DNA from: Varroa destructor
Lineage: Eukaryota > Arthropoda > Arachnida > Mesostigmata > Varroidae
Direction: 5' to 3'
Assembly (NCBI RefSeq): GCF_002443255.2
Contig: NW_019211457.1
Location: 25,077,377-25,141,376 of the forward strand
Length of the DNA: 64,000 nucleotides
The stretch's first letter is position 1, and every line of letters starts with the position of its first letter. Positions 37,576 to 49,099 of the stretch are shown piece by piece. The notes under the pieces are model-generated. The model made no database searches and was not told the origin of the DNA. It saw nothing but the letters and a program-made list of their open reading frames with translations. Made by a program: the position numbers and the translations under genes.

Positions 37576-38583
37576 GTATCTACTCGTTAACGGCGGTGCA
37601 AACAGCGTAGTCCTTATCGAACAGTTATCCGTTCAACCCGAGCTCCGTCCTACCCCCGTCGGCAACACAAATGTAGAAGACAGATAAACAGAGCATAGAG
37701 TACAGTTTATCTCTATGGTGTCTAGAGTATAAAGTCTGACCGAATCCTAACAAGGCACACATCCAAGGACCTATGTGTACGTGTCCATTTGGATAGATAC
37801 ACAAGGAGCAGTACAAAAAGCACGGCTCTCCGCAACGTACCCGTCCACTCGTACTCCCTCTTTTTTTTATCATCGTTTATCTTATATTGCGCCTGCTTGT
37901 AGATGGCATGTTAAGCGTCGGCTCGTCAAGAGCGCGGGAACAGTATGGCACGGAGCCACGAGCCTTAGATACAACCCTTTCCGTTAGACAGACACTCGGT
38001 AACAGTAACGGTGCACGCCAAAGAGCTCTTCGATGGTTGATTAAACGACGGGAGAGAGAAAGGGAACATACAGGAATTACTAGAGGGAAATGGGCACCAT
38101 AGGCGGCATTCGGTCGATAGCAGAAATACTTCGCTAGCCCGACAGGGCCAACAATACAGGTATCGGATCTCAGCTTCAAATAGACGGAGGCCCGTCTCGA
38201 TGGCCGGTGCAACAGTGGACGCTTCCTAATTAGCTGTAAAGGTTCTTCTTATAGGCTGGCAGTCTGGGTTTGGCTTAAGTACGACCACTGGATACGAAGA
38301 CGGGGCGACTGATTTGGTTGTGATTCGATCTTTGGGCTAGATAAATTGCAATTCTATTAAACGAACATACTGCACTCCTTATGAAAAACGCGTAATTAAG
38401 TATACCGATGGAGTAGGATTTGAGCAAGAAGAAGCGCATTGTTGAAAAATATGCATGTATGTTTATGGGGACAGACTCCGTAACGTAATTAAAAATTAGA
38501 AAAGCTGGTTTAGCGTACTTTGTCTCGCCTGAAGTATGATGGGTTTAAGGCATAAACATTTCGCTAATTCGTCGTAATTCCTT

Positions 38584-38660
38584 TGTCTGCCACCGCTGGC
38601 AGGTCCTGCCAGGCGTTTTGCCTGCGCTAGGCATAACTACCTGAATTGGGCTGATCGCCA
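38584..38660 (-). repeat. GC-rich interspersed repeat, copy B
   Basis: The reverse complement aligns with 20990-21060 through nine ordered shared blocks. It contains a near-palindrome, CTGGCAGG-T-CCTGCCAG (38596-38612), with a 1-nt centre. About 17.6 kb separates the two inverted copies. Confidence 0.5.
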
Positions 38661-38740
38661 GGTTTGAGTCGGGAACCTTTCCAAAAAATGTTATTGTATA
38701 ATTTGTACTATTGATCAACTAAGGGCTAGTTATAAATCAT

Positions 38741-38793
38741 ATATATATATATATAGTGAAATATAGCAAATTTCGCGACGTATAGTACGTCTG

Positions 38794-38824
<31 letters not shown>

Positions 38825-38850
38825 AGTGGAGGAATTTGCTATATTTCAAA
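38741..38850. repeat. Foldback around TA microsatellites
   Basis: A 16-bp perfect inverted repeat (arms 38757-38772 and 38833-38848, TGAAATATAGCAAATT and its complement) encloses 60 nt. The enclosed part holds a second palindrome, GACGTA-TAG-TACGTC (38777-38791), and a TA repeat (38792-38818). Another TA repeat (38741-38754) lies just outside the left arm. It could extrude as a cruciform or be a miniature transposon end, but no target-site duplication is evident. Confidence 0.7.
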
Positions 38851-38859
38851 GTTCACAGC

Positions 38860-41510
38860 TCCGTGCGGGAATAATTTACTACTGGCTTGGCAAAATCGTT
38901 CATCTACACAAAAAGCACGAGATTTAGGAAGAATAATGATTGATGCTAACCCATTCAATAGAGTGGCTATTGCAAAAGGAAACGTACGTTTAAGAGTATC
39001 CTGAAAAGGGACGCAATACGGACGGGGTGAAGACTTTACGCTGTGAGATGAACTTGATTCGCAGGATCGCTAACGAGGAGACCTAGTGACTTATTTGAAT
39101 TATGCAGTTGAGAAGGAATTTAACCCAGATTTAGTATCCAAGACTAATAAAACGACCGTGACTTGCGTAAAATTCTAGGGCTGCGCGGTAATTCTGAGGA
39201 CAGCGAGACACGTTCCAAGAGGGGTGTATTAGAAAAAGCAAGCGTGTTTTGCATTACGGCTGTGGGTACAGCGTTCTGTCATCTGAAGCTTACTGGTGAG
39301 GGAACGTCCGTCGACGCTAGTATTTTGAAGATTTGTTGTAATTTACAACCACTGCATTAAGTAGCTATTGATTGCAGCTGATTGTAGCCCTGCATTGAGC
39401 CTGAAGTCAACAGTAAAAACTGTTAGCCGCGGATATCAGCGTGCAAGCTCCTATTGTGGTATTGAGTCAGTATACTTTATAGGAATCCTTTTAGCGCCAC
39501 TTTGTTCCGTTGGATGTCTGTGGTATATGCCTCGTTCTAGTTCAGTTTGAGTCTATAATATTTTACTCAGGGCAAGTAATGATATTCCCTCGTTGCATTG
39601 TATCGAGGAGTCCGATAACTTCACGACGTCAGTACACACACACATACTTGGAAATCGTGCTGCCAGACTCGTAAAGATCAGCCTACTTTTATAATGATGC
39701 TAATACGTTGCAAAAATCGAAATCATCAATTGTATTATACACTATGTACTATATACCTCAGTGTGACTTTTTAACTACAGAATTCAATTTATCCTCCATT
39801 TCGTGATCGTTTTAGCGATGCCATTGGATTTCAGAGCAGTTAAGAGGTTTTCGATAACGCATGAATGCAGTGGTCTTAAAAGAGCCTGCAAGAACACAAA
39901 ACTCACTCGTCCATATGTCTGAGGTATCCTTTTGTCGAGAGACCTAGGAGACTTTTGAGCGTCTTACACCCATTTGAGATAAAAGGACGAACTGCGTATG
40001 ACATGTCCCGCAAAGAACGTCTTAAGCACTCTGAACATAAATCATTGGGAATGACCGCGTTAAAAAGCGAATTAGGAAAGCTACATAAAAATCTGTTGGC
40101 AGCGTTTGAACAGTAAACTTCAGTACCCCAAGTTATGATACTTGTACGTTGTAACTAAATGGTCGACTATTGTACAACAGTCAACAGATTAGCAATTATA
40201 AAATGTTGTTAATTTATCATTAACTAGTGTCTACTGACGGTCAAATTATATACAAACACACGCTTGTACCTTCCCGATATCAGAATTCGCCTCCTGTTTA
40301 CTAAAAGTATTATTATTTTTGTTGTTAGGATATATTTTTGGCGGCATGAGCAATTCGCTTGATTCTCCGTTCTAACCAGCAGATGGGCGAACTTAGAGAT
40401 GTACCAATGTGGTGACCTTAACTTAGTTAGAGTTATTTTTTTCCGCCAGTTACAATTAGTACGTGGCTACTTAATCTTTGTCTTGCAGAACTATGTTATT
40501 TTCTTTACTATACTATCATCTCTATTGATAATGAAGCGATATGTAGGTTCGAGAAGTATTTATTTCATATTAACCTTCGTAAACTAACTATACATCTACG
40601 AGAGGCTCTCGCTTCATGCATGTAATGGAGCACGGATGGGCATACATTTCACGATTCTCAAATCCGCAGTTTGGCCAACTGTCTGGGCCGGACAGAGGTG
40701 TTTTGATGTAAAAATGATTGGGGTTCTGACGGAATAAGTACGGCGCCAGGCTCACAACCGTGACCGCCATAGCTCAAGTAGTAGCTCATAGTTTTTAGTA
40801 AATCATCGGCCCACGAGTATGTTTGATCTACGTAAATATTCAATATTGCCAATATTGTGCTCTGCTCAATCTTGCCCCACTGATTATGGGACCGTGTTGA
40901 CTTTATTGGTGCCAATATTGACGTAAATACCGGTATACATTTTAGCAATTTGTGAGAAAAAAATGTAAGGGGGATAAATACTCGGCAATTGTTGGAGCTT
41001 GGACTTCGATAAAACAGACTGTAAATTCCTCTTTTCCAGACACCAGATTGCACACGTGGCTTCAACTGCTGACAGCCATACCTAGACGTCAGTTTTACTT
41101 AAAGGACTCCAGCAGAGGATTTGTTAAACTCCATATGTACCTTGCCGTCCGATAAAATCATCATCTATCATACCGAAAAAAACCATGGATGGCTATCCGG
41201 AACCAAGTTTTTTGGTTATTTAGAGTCATAAGAAGTCGTAACCAACATAACTGATCAAGAGGATCATATTTCTACCAGACTTCATTCACGAAGCGCAACA
41301 GATGCACCAAAGGCTGTATTTGTAGGCTATAATGCTCTCTCTTTCTTTTTATAGGCCGGCAGACATGAATGGGAAAGATTCGTCCCCGTTCCTGGCTGGC
41401 CGGAACTTAACTAAGATTATGTTGAGCAAACCTCTGACACGCTATCCACAACCTTGAATTGCATTAGTTACTCTGAAATGGATTTTTTTTTATTACAAAT
41501 GCAAGCTTGT
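38860..41510. other. Unique DNA, no gene recognised
   Basis: The main open frame is a minus-strand one of 135 codons at 40658-41065, which overlaps a second minus-strand frame (40588-40770). Both read plausibly, but neither shows a known motif and their length is within chance. No RNA gene seen. Confidence 0.4.
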
Positions 41511-41519
41511 CGTGGCATT

Positions 41520-41545
41520 GATATATATATATATATATATATATA
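41520..41545 (+). repeat. (AT)n microsatellite
   Basis: About thirteen AT units. Confidence 0.95.
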
Positions 41546-41999
41546 AAATAGCCTAGTCAAGACCCAAAACTTATGAAACCTGTGTCAAACCTAAAATGGC
41601 GATGGAAACTCATCCGTCTGTGACATCCTAGTATCACGAAGCTTACGATATTTAGGTTAGACTATATGGGAAAATTACACGGGGATGCTGGCCTGTATTC
41701 CTGGGCAAAAAAGACCAGTGAACGTACATAAAATGCCACCGAAGGCCGTTATCATTAATGTTATTCATAGTGGTGTATGTATTTGAAAAGTGGAGTTGTA
41801 AATTGTATCATGTGTGACGAGCTGAACAGTAATTATCTTATATCACCTATATTGTGTATGTCAATTATAAAATGATTATTTCCTGTTTAAGAGCACCGGC
41901 AAAACGAAGATCTGTTTTGCGCACGCTAAAAAATTGCTGGGGCGGATTACATTGAGCGAGCGACTTGAGGTGGATGCGGTTAGGTAGCTAAGACATTAT

Positions 42000-42518
42000 T
42001 TGCAGGTCCATGCTCTGTCTCAGGTGGCCTTACAAAATCGTGCAACTTCAATGATTCCTGTCGTCAGAGCTGCATACCAGATAAAGTTTTCCGTGGTCTG
42101 GACTATAGGAACTCTTTGCATCCAGGAATCATTGTTTCCTATCGAACAGTTAACTATGCACGGACCACGCCAGGCCGGACAAAGTCGAAGCGTCCACAGT
42201 TACTTTGGCCTAGAAAAATTTGTTTTTTGCTGGCAATGCCGAATGCAAAATCTGCTACTCGAGCACGCATATCTAAACGCGGGAAAATCTAACAGGGTCA
42301 ACCAGGAATTTGTAAAAAGGGTTAATCCGTCATCCACTGAAAGTCTAAAGGTTAGCATAGGGGCTTTTGTAAAGATGCCTACAAATCATATTTGGGGGCT
42401 GCACGACTTTGCGAAACAGCTATGCTTGATGAGAGGACTTTACAGAGAGGACCATTTAACTAGACAGCCTCCCTTAACTTTTGCCGAAGTAGTCATTGGG
42501 TGCAGGGATTTGATCTAG
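42000..42518 (+). CDS. Longest open frame of the window, uncharacterised
   Basis: An open frame of 172 codons ends at TAG. The first ATG is codon 18 (42051), leaving 155 residues. If it is an exon, TTTGCAG just upstream (ending at 42005) is a fair splice acceptor. By my estimate, random sequence of this composition would give such a length only about once in several windows of this size. The translation is mixed, with a Cys/Trp-containing patch (FCWQC) near the middle and no signal peptide, membrane span or motif that I know. It could be an exon of an unrecognised gene, a decayed transposon frame, or chance. Its neighbours give no help. Confidence 0.25.
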   Translation: MQVHALSQVALQNRATSMIPVVRAAYQIKFSVVWTIGTLCIQESLFPIEQLTMHGPRQAGQSRSVHSYFGLEKFVFCWQCRMQNLLLEHAYLNAGKSNRVNQEFVKRVNPSSTESLKVSIGAFVKMPTNHIWGLHDFAKQLCLMRGLYREDHLTRQPPLTFAEVVIGCRDLI

Positions 42519-42539
42519 CAACGTAAATCTAATTAGTTG

Positions 42540-45270
42540 GAGGGAGGATAATTATTACTACGCTAAGAATACAAACTACTTATTAGAACATTCAGCTCTT
42601 TTGTTTGCTTTATGATTTTTAACAGGTTTGCAATAGACGGGTAATATAAGTACTGTGCCGGCTTAATGCCATCTATTTACGCATTCCTGCTTCGTGCCTG
42701 TGAAAGAGTATTTCGGCACAAGCAAGGGCGCACCTATCCATGAATCTCATTAAAACAGTCGTACTCAGTAATTCATCTCACATGCAACGAAACTGGTCTT
42801 CATGGTCATCGGGCTCACTAGTGTCACAGCTGTGGCAAATCCCTTTGACCCATTTTTTGGCGCGCACACCCGCTTCGTATCGGTTCGAGTGCCATTGTGG
42901 CTAGGCAATAGACATCCATTTATACTGTAGGTGGAAAGTATCCAGGAGTCGAACTAGAAGTGTCGAAAGGAAAACCAGAGGTTGAAGTTGGATTGGATTC
43001 ATTGGAACAGAAGGGCAGGTTAGAAGTTAAGAGTCACTTTGGATGTTTCCAATAAGCGGGAGCTAGAAGCAGCTTCAGTTTAACTCGATTAAGAGTAACT
43101 ACTCGACTTTTCTCGTAAACGCGATTACTTTCCAAGACGGCGCCTGCGAGGGCCGGGCGCGGCTCGATGAGGGCGTCGTCGCCTGCTGCTCTCGCTTTGC
43201 CCCTGTGCCTTCCACACCAATACATATTTAAAGGTTTAGGCGAGGGCAAAGGCGTTCAAAAGGCAACTAGACCTCGGGGCAACCTGGAGAGAAACAGGCT
43301 CGTTCGAGTTGGGTCGGTCGTTCTTCCGCGTTCTTCTAGAAGACGAACGCATAAACGTTTTAACCGGATTAATTCCACTATACTTCCGCCACTGTAGATA
43401 AGCGGGCAGAGGAACGACTGCTCCTCCATCGGCTGGGCTTCTAAGCACGTTGGAGTACGTTACAAGAACTGTTACGTTTTTGCGTTAACAGCAACGGAGA
43501 GAAGCTAAAGACCCTTCTTCTTTTAAGTATCTCCACAAAGCTAAACTATAATGATTCACCAGCAGACCAATGCAGCTATTCCAGAACCTTTAATTCTTCG
43601 AATGTTAGTTCATTTTGTTTCTCTCCTGAGATGCACCCTTGAGCAATCAGAGACTAATTAGAATTTTAATTTTATTGAGCTGAGTAATTGTAAAATATAT
43701 TTCCTTTTTGTTCTTCCACATCCTGCTCGGCATAAGGTAACAGGGACGAATTGATGTGGGATACGGAGTAGTTATTACACAATATTAACGATATCAAGTG
43801 ATGTCAAGTTTTGAGAAAATTCTCGAATCACTTGCGGAGCGGAAGAGCTAAATTTGGTAGGCCTGTATGACCGAAGATGAGATTTTCAAGTACACAATTT
43901 TTATTTATTTTTTTTTTAAGACCAGAGATTATATAGGCACACAAGTTACACAGGAAATCTTATAGGATGTTCCGCCTGAGATTTGAAATCGTGATGTTAT
44001 GGTGCTCATATAAGCCGACTCACTGCCAAACGCATTAAAGCATTTGGTGGGAGCTGCCTTCATTCTGTCCGGCAGTCGAATATGCCGGAACTGCTGTTTG
44101 CTTCAACCATGGAAAAATGAAAAGACGTCGTCCGGGAATGCCACCTATTGTTCGAAGAGAGCAAAACATTGAGGCTTCGAAGAAAACATGAGTATAGAAT
44201 ACAAACAATAGGGATCAACTTGCAAGAAGTTTATAGCAGATCATGTGTGTCTGTAGAGCTTTATTATAATCCAGATAAGGCACAGCTTGCCTAACAATCG
44301 TTTTTACGCTGCGTTGTGACGAAAAGGTTTCGGCTTAATGATCTGCAATCGATCGTCGTTTGCGACTCTCTGTTAAAATCATCGCCGAATATAGCCAGTA
44401 AGTTACATGTCAGAGTAACATTCGGTAAGAGCTTTTGGTAGGGGTAAAATGTATGATACTATTACGCTCGTGCGTCTGTACAAGCAACCTCTTATGCTTT
44501 TTGTTCCCAAGCCTTCTTCGAAGCATATCAGTTACTCACCAATGCAAAAAACTTCAATCGAATCACAGAGCTCGTACGGCATTCGTCCCAGGCGACCTCC
44601 TTGCGCACTTCCGGAAGAGTCCTTACAAGCTGTCGATCCTTTTGCATAATCCTTAGCCGCGGATAGGTTCAGCTCTTTAATTTACCAGTTCCTGCACCCG
44701 CAGCGACACGTCTCTACGTTATGCCTCAATGTTTTCAGCAGGTTGAAAACTCTTGATCCCGACGAACACACATTTCCACACGTTGAACTACCCACAAGCA
44801 AGCGTCCTTTTATTAAACGCGCCGAGATGGGAAAATAAACAAGAGACAATAGGTGCCTCAGCCTCCTGCTCTCTTTCTCGTGTGCTTGCTTTGAGTGACA
44901 AAAACCTGGAGCATCCGTAATGTCCGACTGCAAATTCCTTCGGCGGACGCTCAATGGCGACCAAACACTACGCGCAGAAGGTGATGGAAAGAATGGCGGT
45001 GCAAACTCTGGCATCTAACCTCGCTTAGCGAGCCACTGGCGTTCCATAATGAGACAAACCAAATAAGAATCTGCTGGCACATAAATCTATTGTACCCCCT
45101 CGACTAGCGATGAACCGTTGTGGGGTCATTATACCGTTTGGTCACTGGTTTTCGTAGCAAGCTGATGCTTACTCTTTTGGTGCACAGTCGTTTGCCACGT
45201 TTATGTTCCCGACAAAAGCTGTGTCAGAGCCTCTGTCACTGTAGACTGAAATAGACCCTGCCGAGTAATG
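42540..45270. other. Unique DNA, locally GC-richer, no gene recognised
   Basis: A short GC-rich, CpG-containing patch is at 43135-43210. There are short frames on both strands, none recognisable. A T-rich run lies near 43910. Confidence 0.45.
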
Positions 45271-45381
45271 CTATTTGCACACGGCGCAGCCATCAAATAA
45301 ATCTGTTTTTTTTGCTAGTGCTGGTTTACTGTTGCTGTCGTTCTATATAACGTCTCACCAAGATTCTTTCCAACCAACGCG

Positions 45382-45415
45382 CCTCCAGAGTCTCTTTTGT
45401 AAGAGACTCTGGAGG
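45382..45415. repeat. Perfect hairpin, 15-bp stem, 4-nt loop
   Basis: CCTCCAGAGTCTCTT, loop TTGT, then the exact complement AAGAGACTCTGGAGG. One bulged A later, GCGC pairs with GCGC, extending the stem to about 19 bp. The absence of mismatches suggests a recent origin or selection. Confidence 0.92.
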
Positions 45416-45966
45416 AGCGCTTCAGTGTCCGTCATGCGTATACACCATTCGGTGTCGATCGCTCGCCAAAAATTGTTTAGGTATTAATGGAAAAAAGATG
45501 AGCCCAGTGGTACACTTCAGCAAACAATTTTTTTAAATTATTATTTTACCTTCGTTCTAATTACCGCCGAATAACCTTTCCTTCATATTTCCAGCTCTTA
45601 ATGCAATTAGAACCCTCCTACTTCGCGTACGCAAGTTCTGCACAAAGAGAAAACAGGCTAAGTACCAATGGCTCTTAAGCTCAACATGGATTCTTCCAGT
45701 CTGAGTGACTGGCCTCCATCCCTAGTTAACACGGAAATACATAACACATATGTAAAAACACTCGCGTTTATTTGTGATGTATTTGCTGCATACAATGTTT
45801 GTTTCTGTTACTCGTTCTTCCATCTAATAGCCTTATTTGCTTTGCCATAAAAAAAAGGCCTGCTGTTAGCCTGAGGCTCGAAAAGTCCCGGCATATGAGT
45901 CAGATACAACTGTTGCGGCACCGTCCTGAAAAGTATTGATTATGATTCCGGCTACTACTTTGCCGT

Positions 45967-46016
45967 CCCGTCTGTACGTTGCCCGCCAATGTTTTGGCGG
46001 GCAACGTACAGACGGG
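45967..46016. repeat. Perfect hairpin, 23-bp stem, 4-nt loop
   Basis: Arms at 45967-45989 and 45994-46016 are exact reverse complements with loop TGTT. The right arm begins TTGGCGGGCAACG. This is the strongest foldback in the window and it is GC-rich. A transcript would form a very stable stem about as long as a Dicer product, but shorter than a normal microRNA precursor. Confidence 0.95.
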
Positions 46017-46599
46017 GTTAATCGTTGCGTATCGATAAGAGGAAGTATGGCGGGAATCAACAGCACCGAGGCAATGACCTGTGAAGTGCTACTGAAGAAG
46101 GAAACACTACGGGCTGTGCAAAAAATGGATGACTTAACATCTTACTGAAGCAAGAGTGAGTAGCTGCTTTTGATCTGTCGTGTCATTTTTACCTGATGGC
46201 ATTGCGCCGCACATGATTTGTTGGCATATTTGTGGAACTAGATGACCTTTGTAAGTAAGTCATCTAAGTGAGTTGCTTCTTCTACCTGGACATGTTTCAA
46301 CATGTTCAAAGTGTTAGTGATTCAACCAGAGATACGAAATATTAGGAGCGGCCTGTTAATACTTTGCAGGTTAGATAACTAGACGAACTTCGCATAGGTC
46401 AAGGATTCCATCGTTTTTGCATGTTAGAAAAGGCTAATTTGCGTTCCATCCATAACCAACGTGGACTTGGTCTGTCAGATGACAAATAAGTACGACTCGT
46501 TTACGTGCCTCCATATTCTAACAACCCCAAAAATCACCTCGTGCAGTTACACTTAGAATACTCAACGTACGTTTAAAAAATACACACCCGACTCGTATC

Positions 46600-46634
46600 G
46601 CAGGTCAGCCACATTGCTAGTATGGCTGACCTGC
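46600..46634. repeat. Perfect hairpin, 12-bp stem, 11-nt loop
   Basis: GCAGGTCAGCCA and TGGCTGACCTGC flank an 11-nt loop. It is the third hairpin of the 45.4-46.6 kb cluster. Confidence 0.88.
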
Positions 46635-46639
46635 AACAC

Positions 46640-48580
46640 TACAAACATAAAGCTCGAAAGCTTTGATCATTTCCATCTCTCCATTATGGCATATTTCCTA
46701 TGCAACAACAAAATACAATTGTTGTAATATACTTGTCTATGTAGAAATCAATTTGTACGCCTTGAACCAAGGCCTGATACTTTGTTAGCCAATCTTATAT
46801 CAAACGCTTACCGTTAGGCAAGATTTTGTTGCCTATTTTTTCATTTTATTCTATTTTTTTAATTGTTTTATCCGTAATTGTCGCTGGCTACATTCGTAGA
46901 CCTAGCATAATCACAATATCCATTCGATAATAGAGTGATGTTAATTAGCCTTTGACAGTAGAATGAGGTTGAGGCACACCTAAAGAAATTAGCTGGCGCA
47001 GGCCTGCTACTAAATTCATTTTTGTGTTTTTTAATTAGAATTAGGTTGGTAATCGAAAGCATAGCCCAGCTTTCACTGGGTATATCAATGGCAAAGCTAA
47101 TGGGTCAGATTTGAAATTGAATGGATACCGAAGCCGATGAAACTGTGATAGATTTAATCTGAAAATAAGAAAGATGAATAATATAGAATGGAACCTTCGT
47201 TGCTAGTGGCAAGGTGAACCAAGACAAGGACAAGCCTACAAGCTACGAAAGCTTGAGAACGAAAAACAGAAATCTTCAGCTTAATAAAGAAGTGTGACAA
47301 GTTGAACCTGAAATATCCATTTTCGAAATCCAACTGCACGTAAAATAGCACGTTCAGTCGTACTATCTAGTTACGTACGGTAGTACTCTTGTGTGTTCTA
47401 AATCGGTGCCATTGAATTTCCTATTAAAAATTTATTACTATAAACCGTTATTCTGCACGTGTACGTCAAAATCCCTTTTCTAACACATGGACGTGACGTT
47501 TACCAAATGCGGAACTTGAATGGTTAACGTTCGTACCAACCCATACTCTTCGTTCCCATCGTTTCTTCTTTTCGATCTTCGTTGGATTTGACACAACAAT
47601 ATGCGGTGTTAGCAACAATTAACAACAATTAAGGTTGGTCATTTCAGTAGGTGTTTCCCATAAATCATTTTACCGTATTCGTAGCTGTCACGAGCAGCGC
47701 TACGACAGATGTTTCTATAAACATAAGCGAAATGCTTAGATAACTAGTATTAAATATCGTAAATGAAGCGTTGGTCACATTAAAGCAAAACAGAATTATA
47801 TTTTACGCAAGTTTGGGTTTAAGTGCGGCCGTTCAGTGGCAACAGGAGGAACCTTCCCCAATTTTGCGTGTAATACGTACATGCCAATTCAACGTACGGA
47901 TTCGTACCAACTCTAATTAGTTAAGTTCTGCGGATAATTTCCACAAAAATTTCAATGAAGTTGCAACAGTACACTGAATGATATTATAATTATATTAGAC
48001 ACGCAAGTTAGTTGAGACCGAACTTGTGTATCGTTGTGTTTTTTCATTTCTTTCTTGCTTTCCCCGATACCTTGTCTACCGAAAGCTCACGTATGGCTGC
48101 AGCAACCTCAGCATGGTGAAAGGACTATTTCTCTTTTGTTAGTCTTGGCCCCGCCTTGTGATGGCCTGAGTTAACTGCTCCCTGTCCGGCTATATATACG
48201 GAAGAAGTAGGAATATGCACGTGAGTGCTTTTCACCGCCGCTTCACAGTGAATTGACCATCGTTTCAGTTGGTTATACCGTAGTGCCCTGCACTTCACAG
48301 GACTTGAACGCTGGAGGTAGAGGGGAGGAGACCTAAAATTCCTCCATGCCACGATTTTCAAGTGAGACCGGGGGGTTCGCAGCCAACTCGTTTGTTCTCG
48401 CGATTTGCCCGAAATTGGAACGTTGGAGAGAATTCAGGATGCCCCATTACACCGCTAAACGAACTTTCATAGAAGCCAGGCATCAAGGCGGCCCTTGTCG
48501 CCGTTGATGGTAGCGGAAGCACCGGCCTCCACCGCTTCGGGCCGTTTATTGGTCGATCCAGCTAGCGAGTTGGAAGAGGG
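46640..48580. other. Unique DNA, possible TATA element, no gene recognised
   Basis: AT-rich to about 48.0 kb, then GC-richer. A TATATATA element at about 48191-48198 in a GC-richer context could serve as a core promoter, but no initiator or start codon confirms this. Only short frames. Confidence 0.35.
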
Positions 48581-48795
48581 TAAATGAGCTCGGACGAAAC
48601 TTACAGCCATGGGCTTCTGAAGAGTGAGGTCTGCTCAGCCCCCGGTCGGGAAAAGCGGGCAAATGAGGTACGGCACTCACTTAGCTACAAATCGCTTTGG
48701 TCGCTCCAATTCAACGGTCGCCTCCGCTACTACCATCACTGCTGCCTTTGGTGGCAAACAGAGACGAGGGGCGTAATAGTCGGCAGAGTATCCAG

Positions 48796-49074
48796 ATGTC
48801 TTCATCATTCGTCTTCTTCGTCGTCGTTCCTGTCTATTTGCATTCTGCATCGTCGGCTTATCAATCTGCCTCACCAGTCTCACTAGCGGAACGCTGCGCT
48901 TGGTTTGTATGTGCTAAGAACAGGCTTGATTCTTTGATGACGGCTTCAAACCGCACTTTATTCCTAACTCCCCTTGTTGACGCGGTAGGCGATCAAACTC
49001 GCGGTCATGAAGGGCTGCCTACGGGTTATTTATTGGTGGTAAAAGCAGAGCAATGTAGACGATCAGAGCGCTAG
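48796..49074 (+). CDS. Possible small secreted protein (92 aa), unassigned
   Basis: From an ATG at 48796 the frame runs 92 codons to TAG. The N-terminus (MSSSFVFFVVVPVYLHSASSA) resembles a signal peptide: short polar start, hydrophobic core, small residues at a possible cleavage site. The rest is polar with three Cys. The same frame stays open 33 codons upstream. The TTC/GTC-rich start lies in a short TTC/TCG simple-sequence patch, which can mimic a hydrophobic leader. No family recognised and the Kozak context is weak. A frame of this size can occur by chance. Confidence 0.18.
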   Translation: MSSSFVFFVVVPVYLHSASSAYQSASPVSLAERCAWFVCAKNRLDSLMTASNRTLFLTPLVDAVGDQTRGHEGLPTGYLLVVKAEQCRRSER

Positions 49075-49099
49075 TTCAGCAGATGAACAACCTCCAAGT

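Noticed and set aside
38247..38275. Similarity of TTCTTATAGGCTGGCAGTC to 41346-41366
   Set aside because: Only about 20 matching bases with no extension. Could be chance.
42940..42960. AGTTCGACTCC on the minus strand, box B-like
   Set aside because: No box A within range and no cloverleaf.
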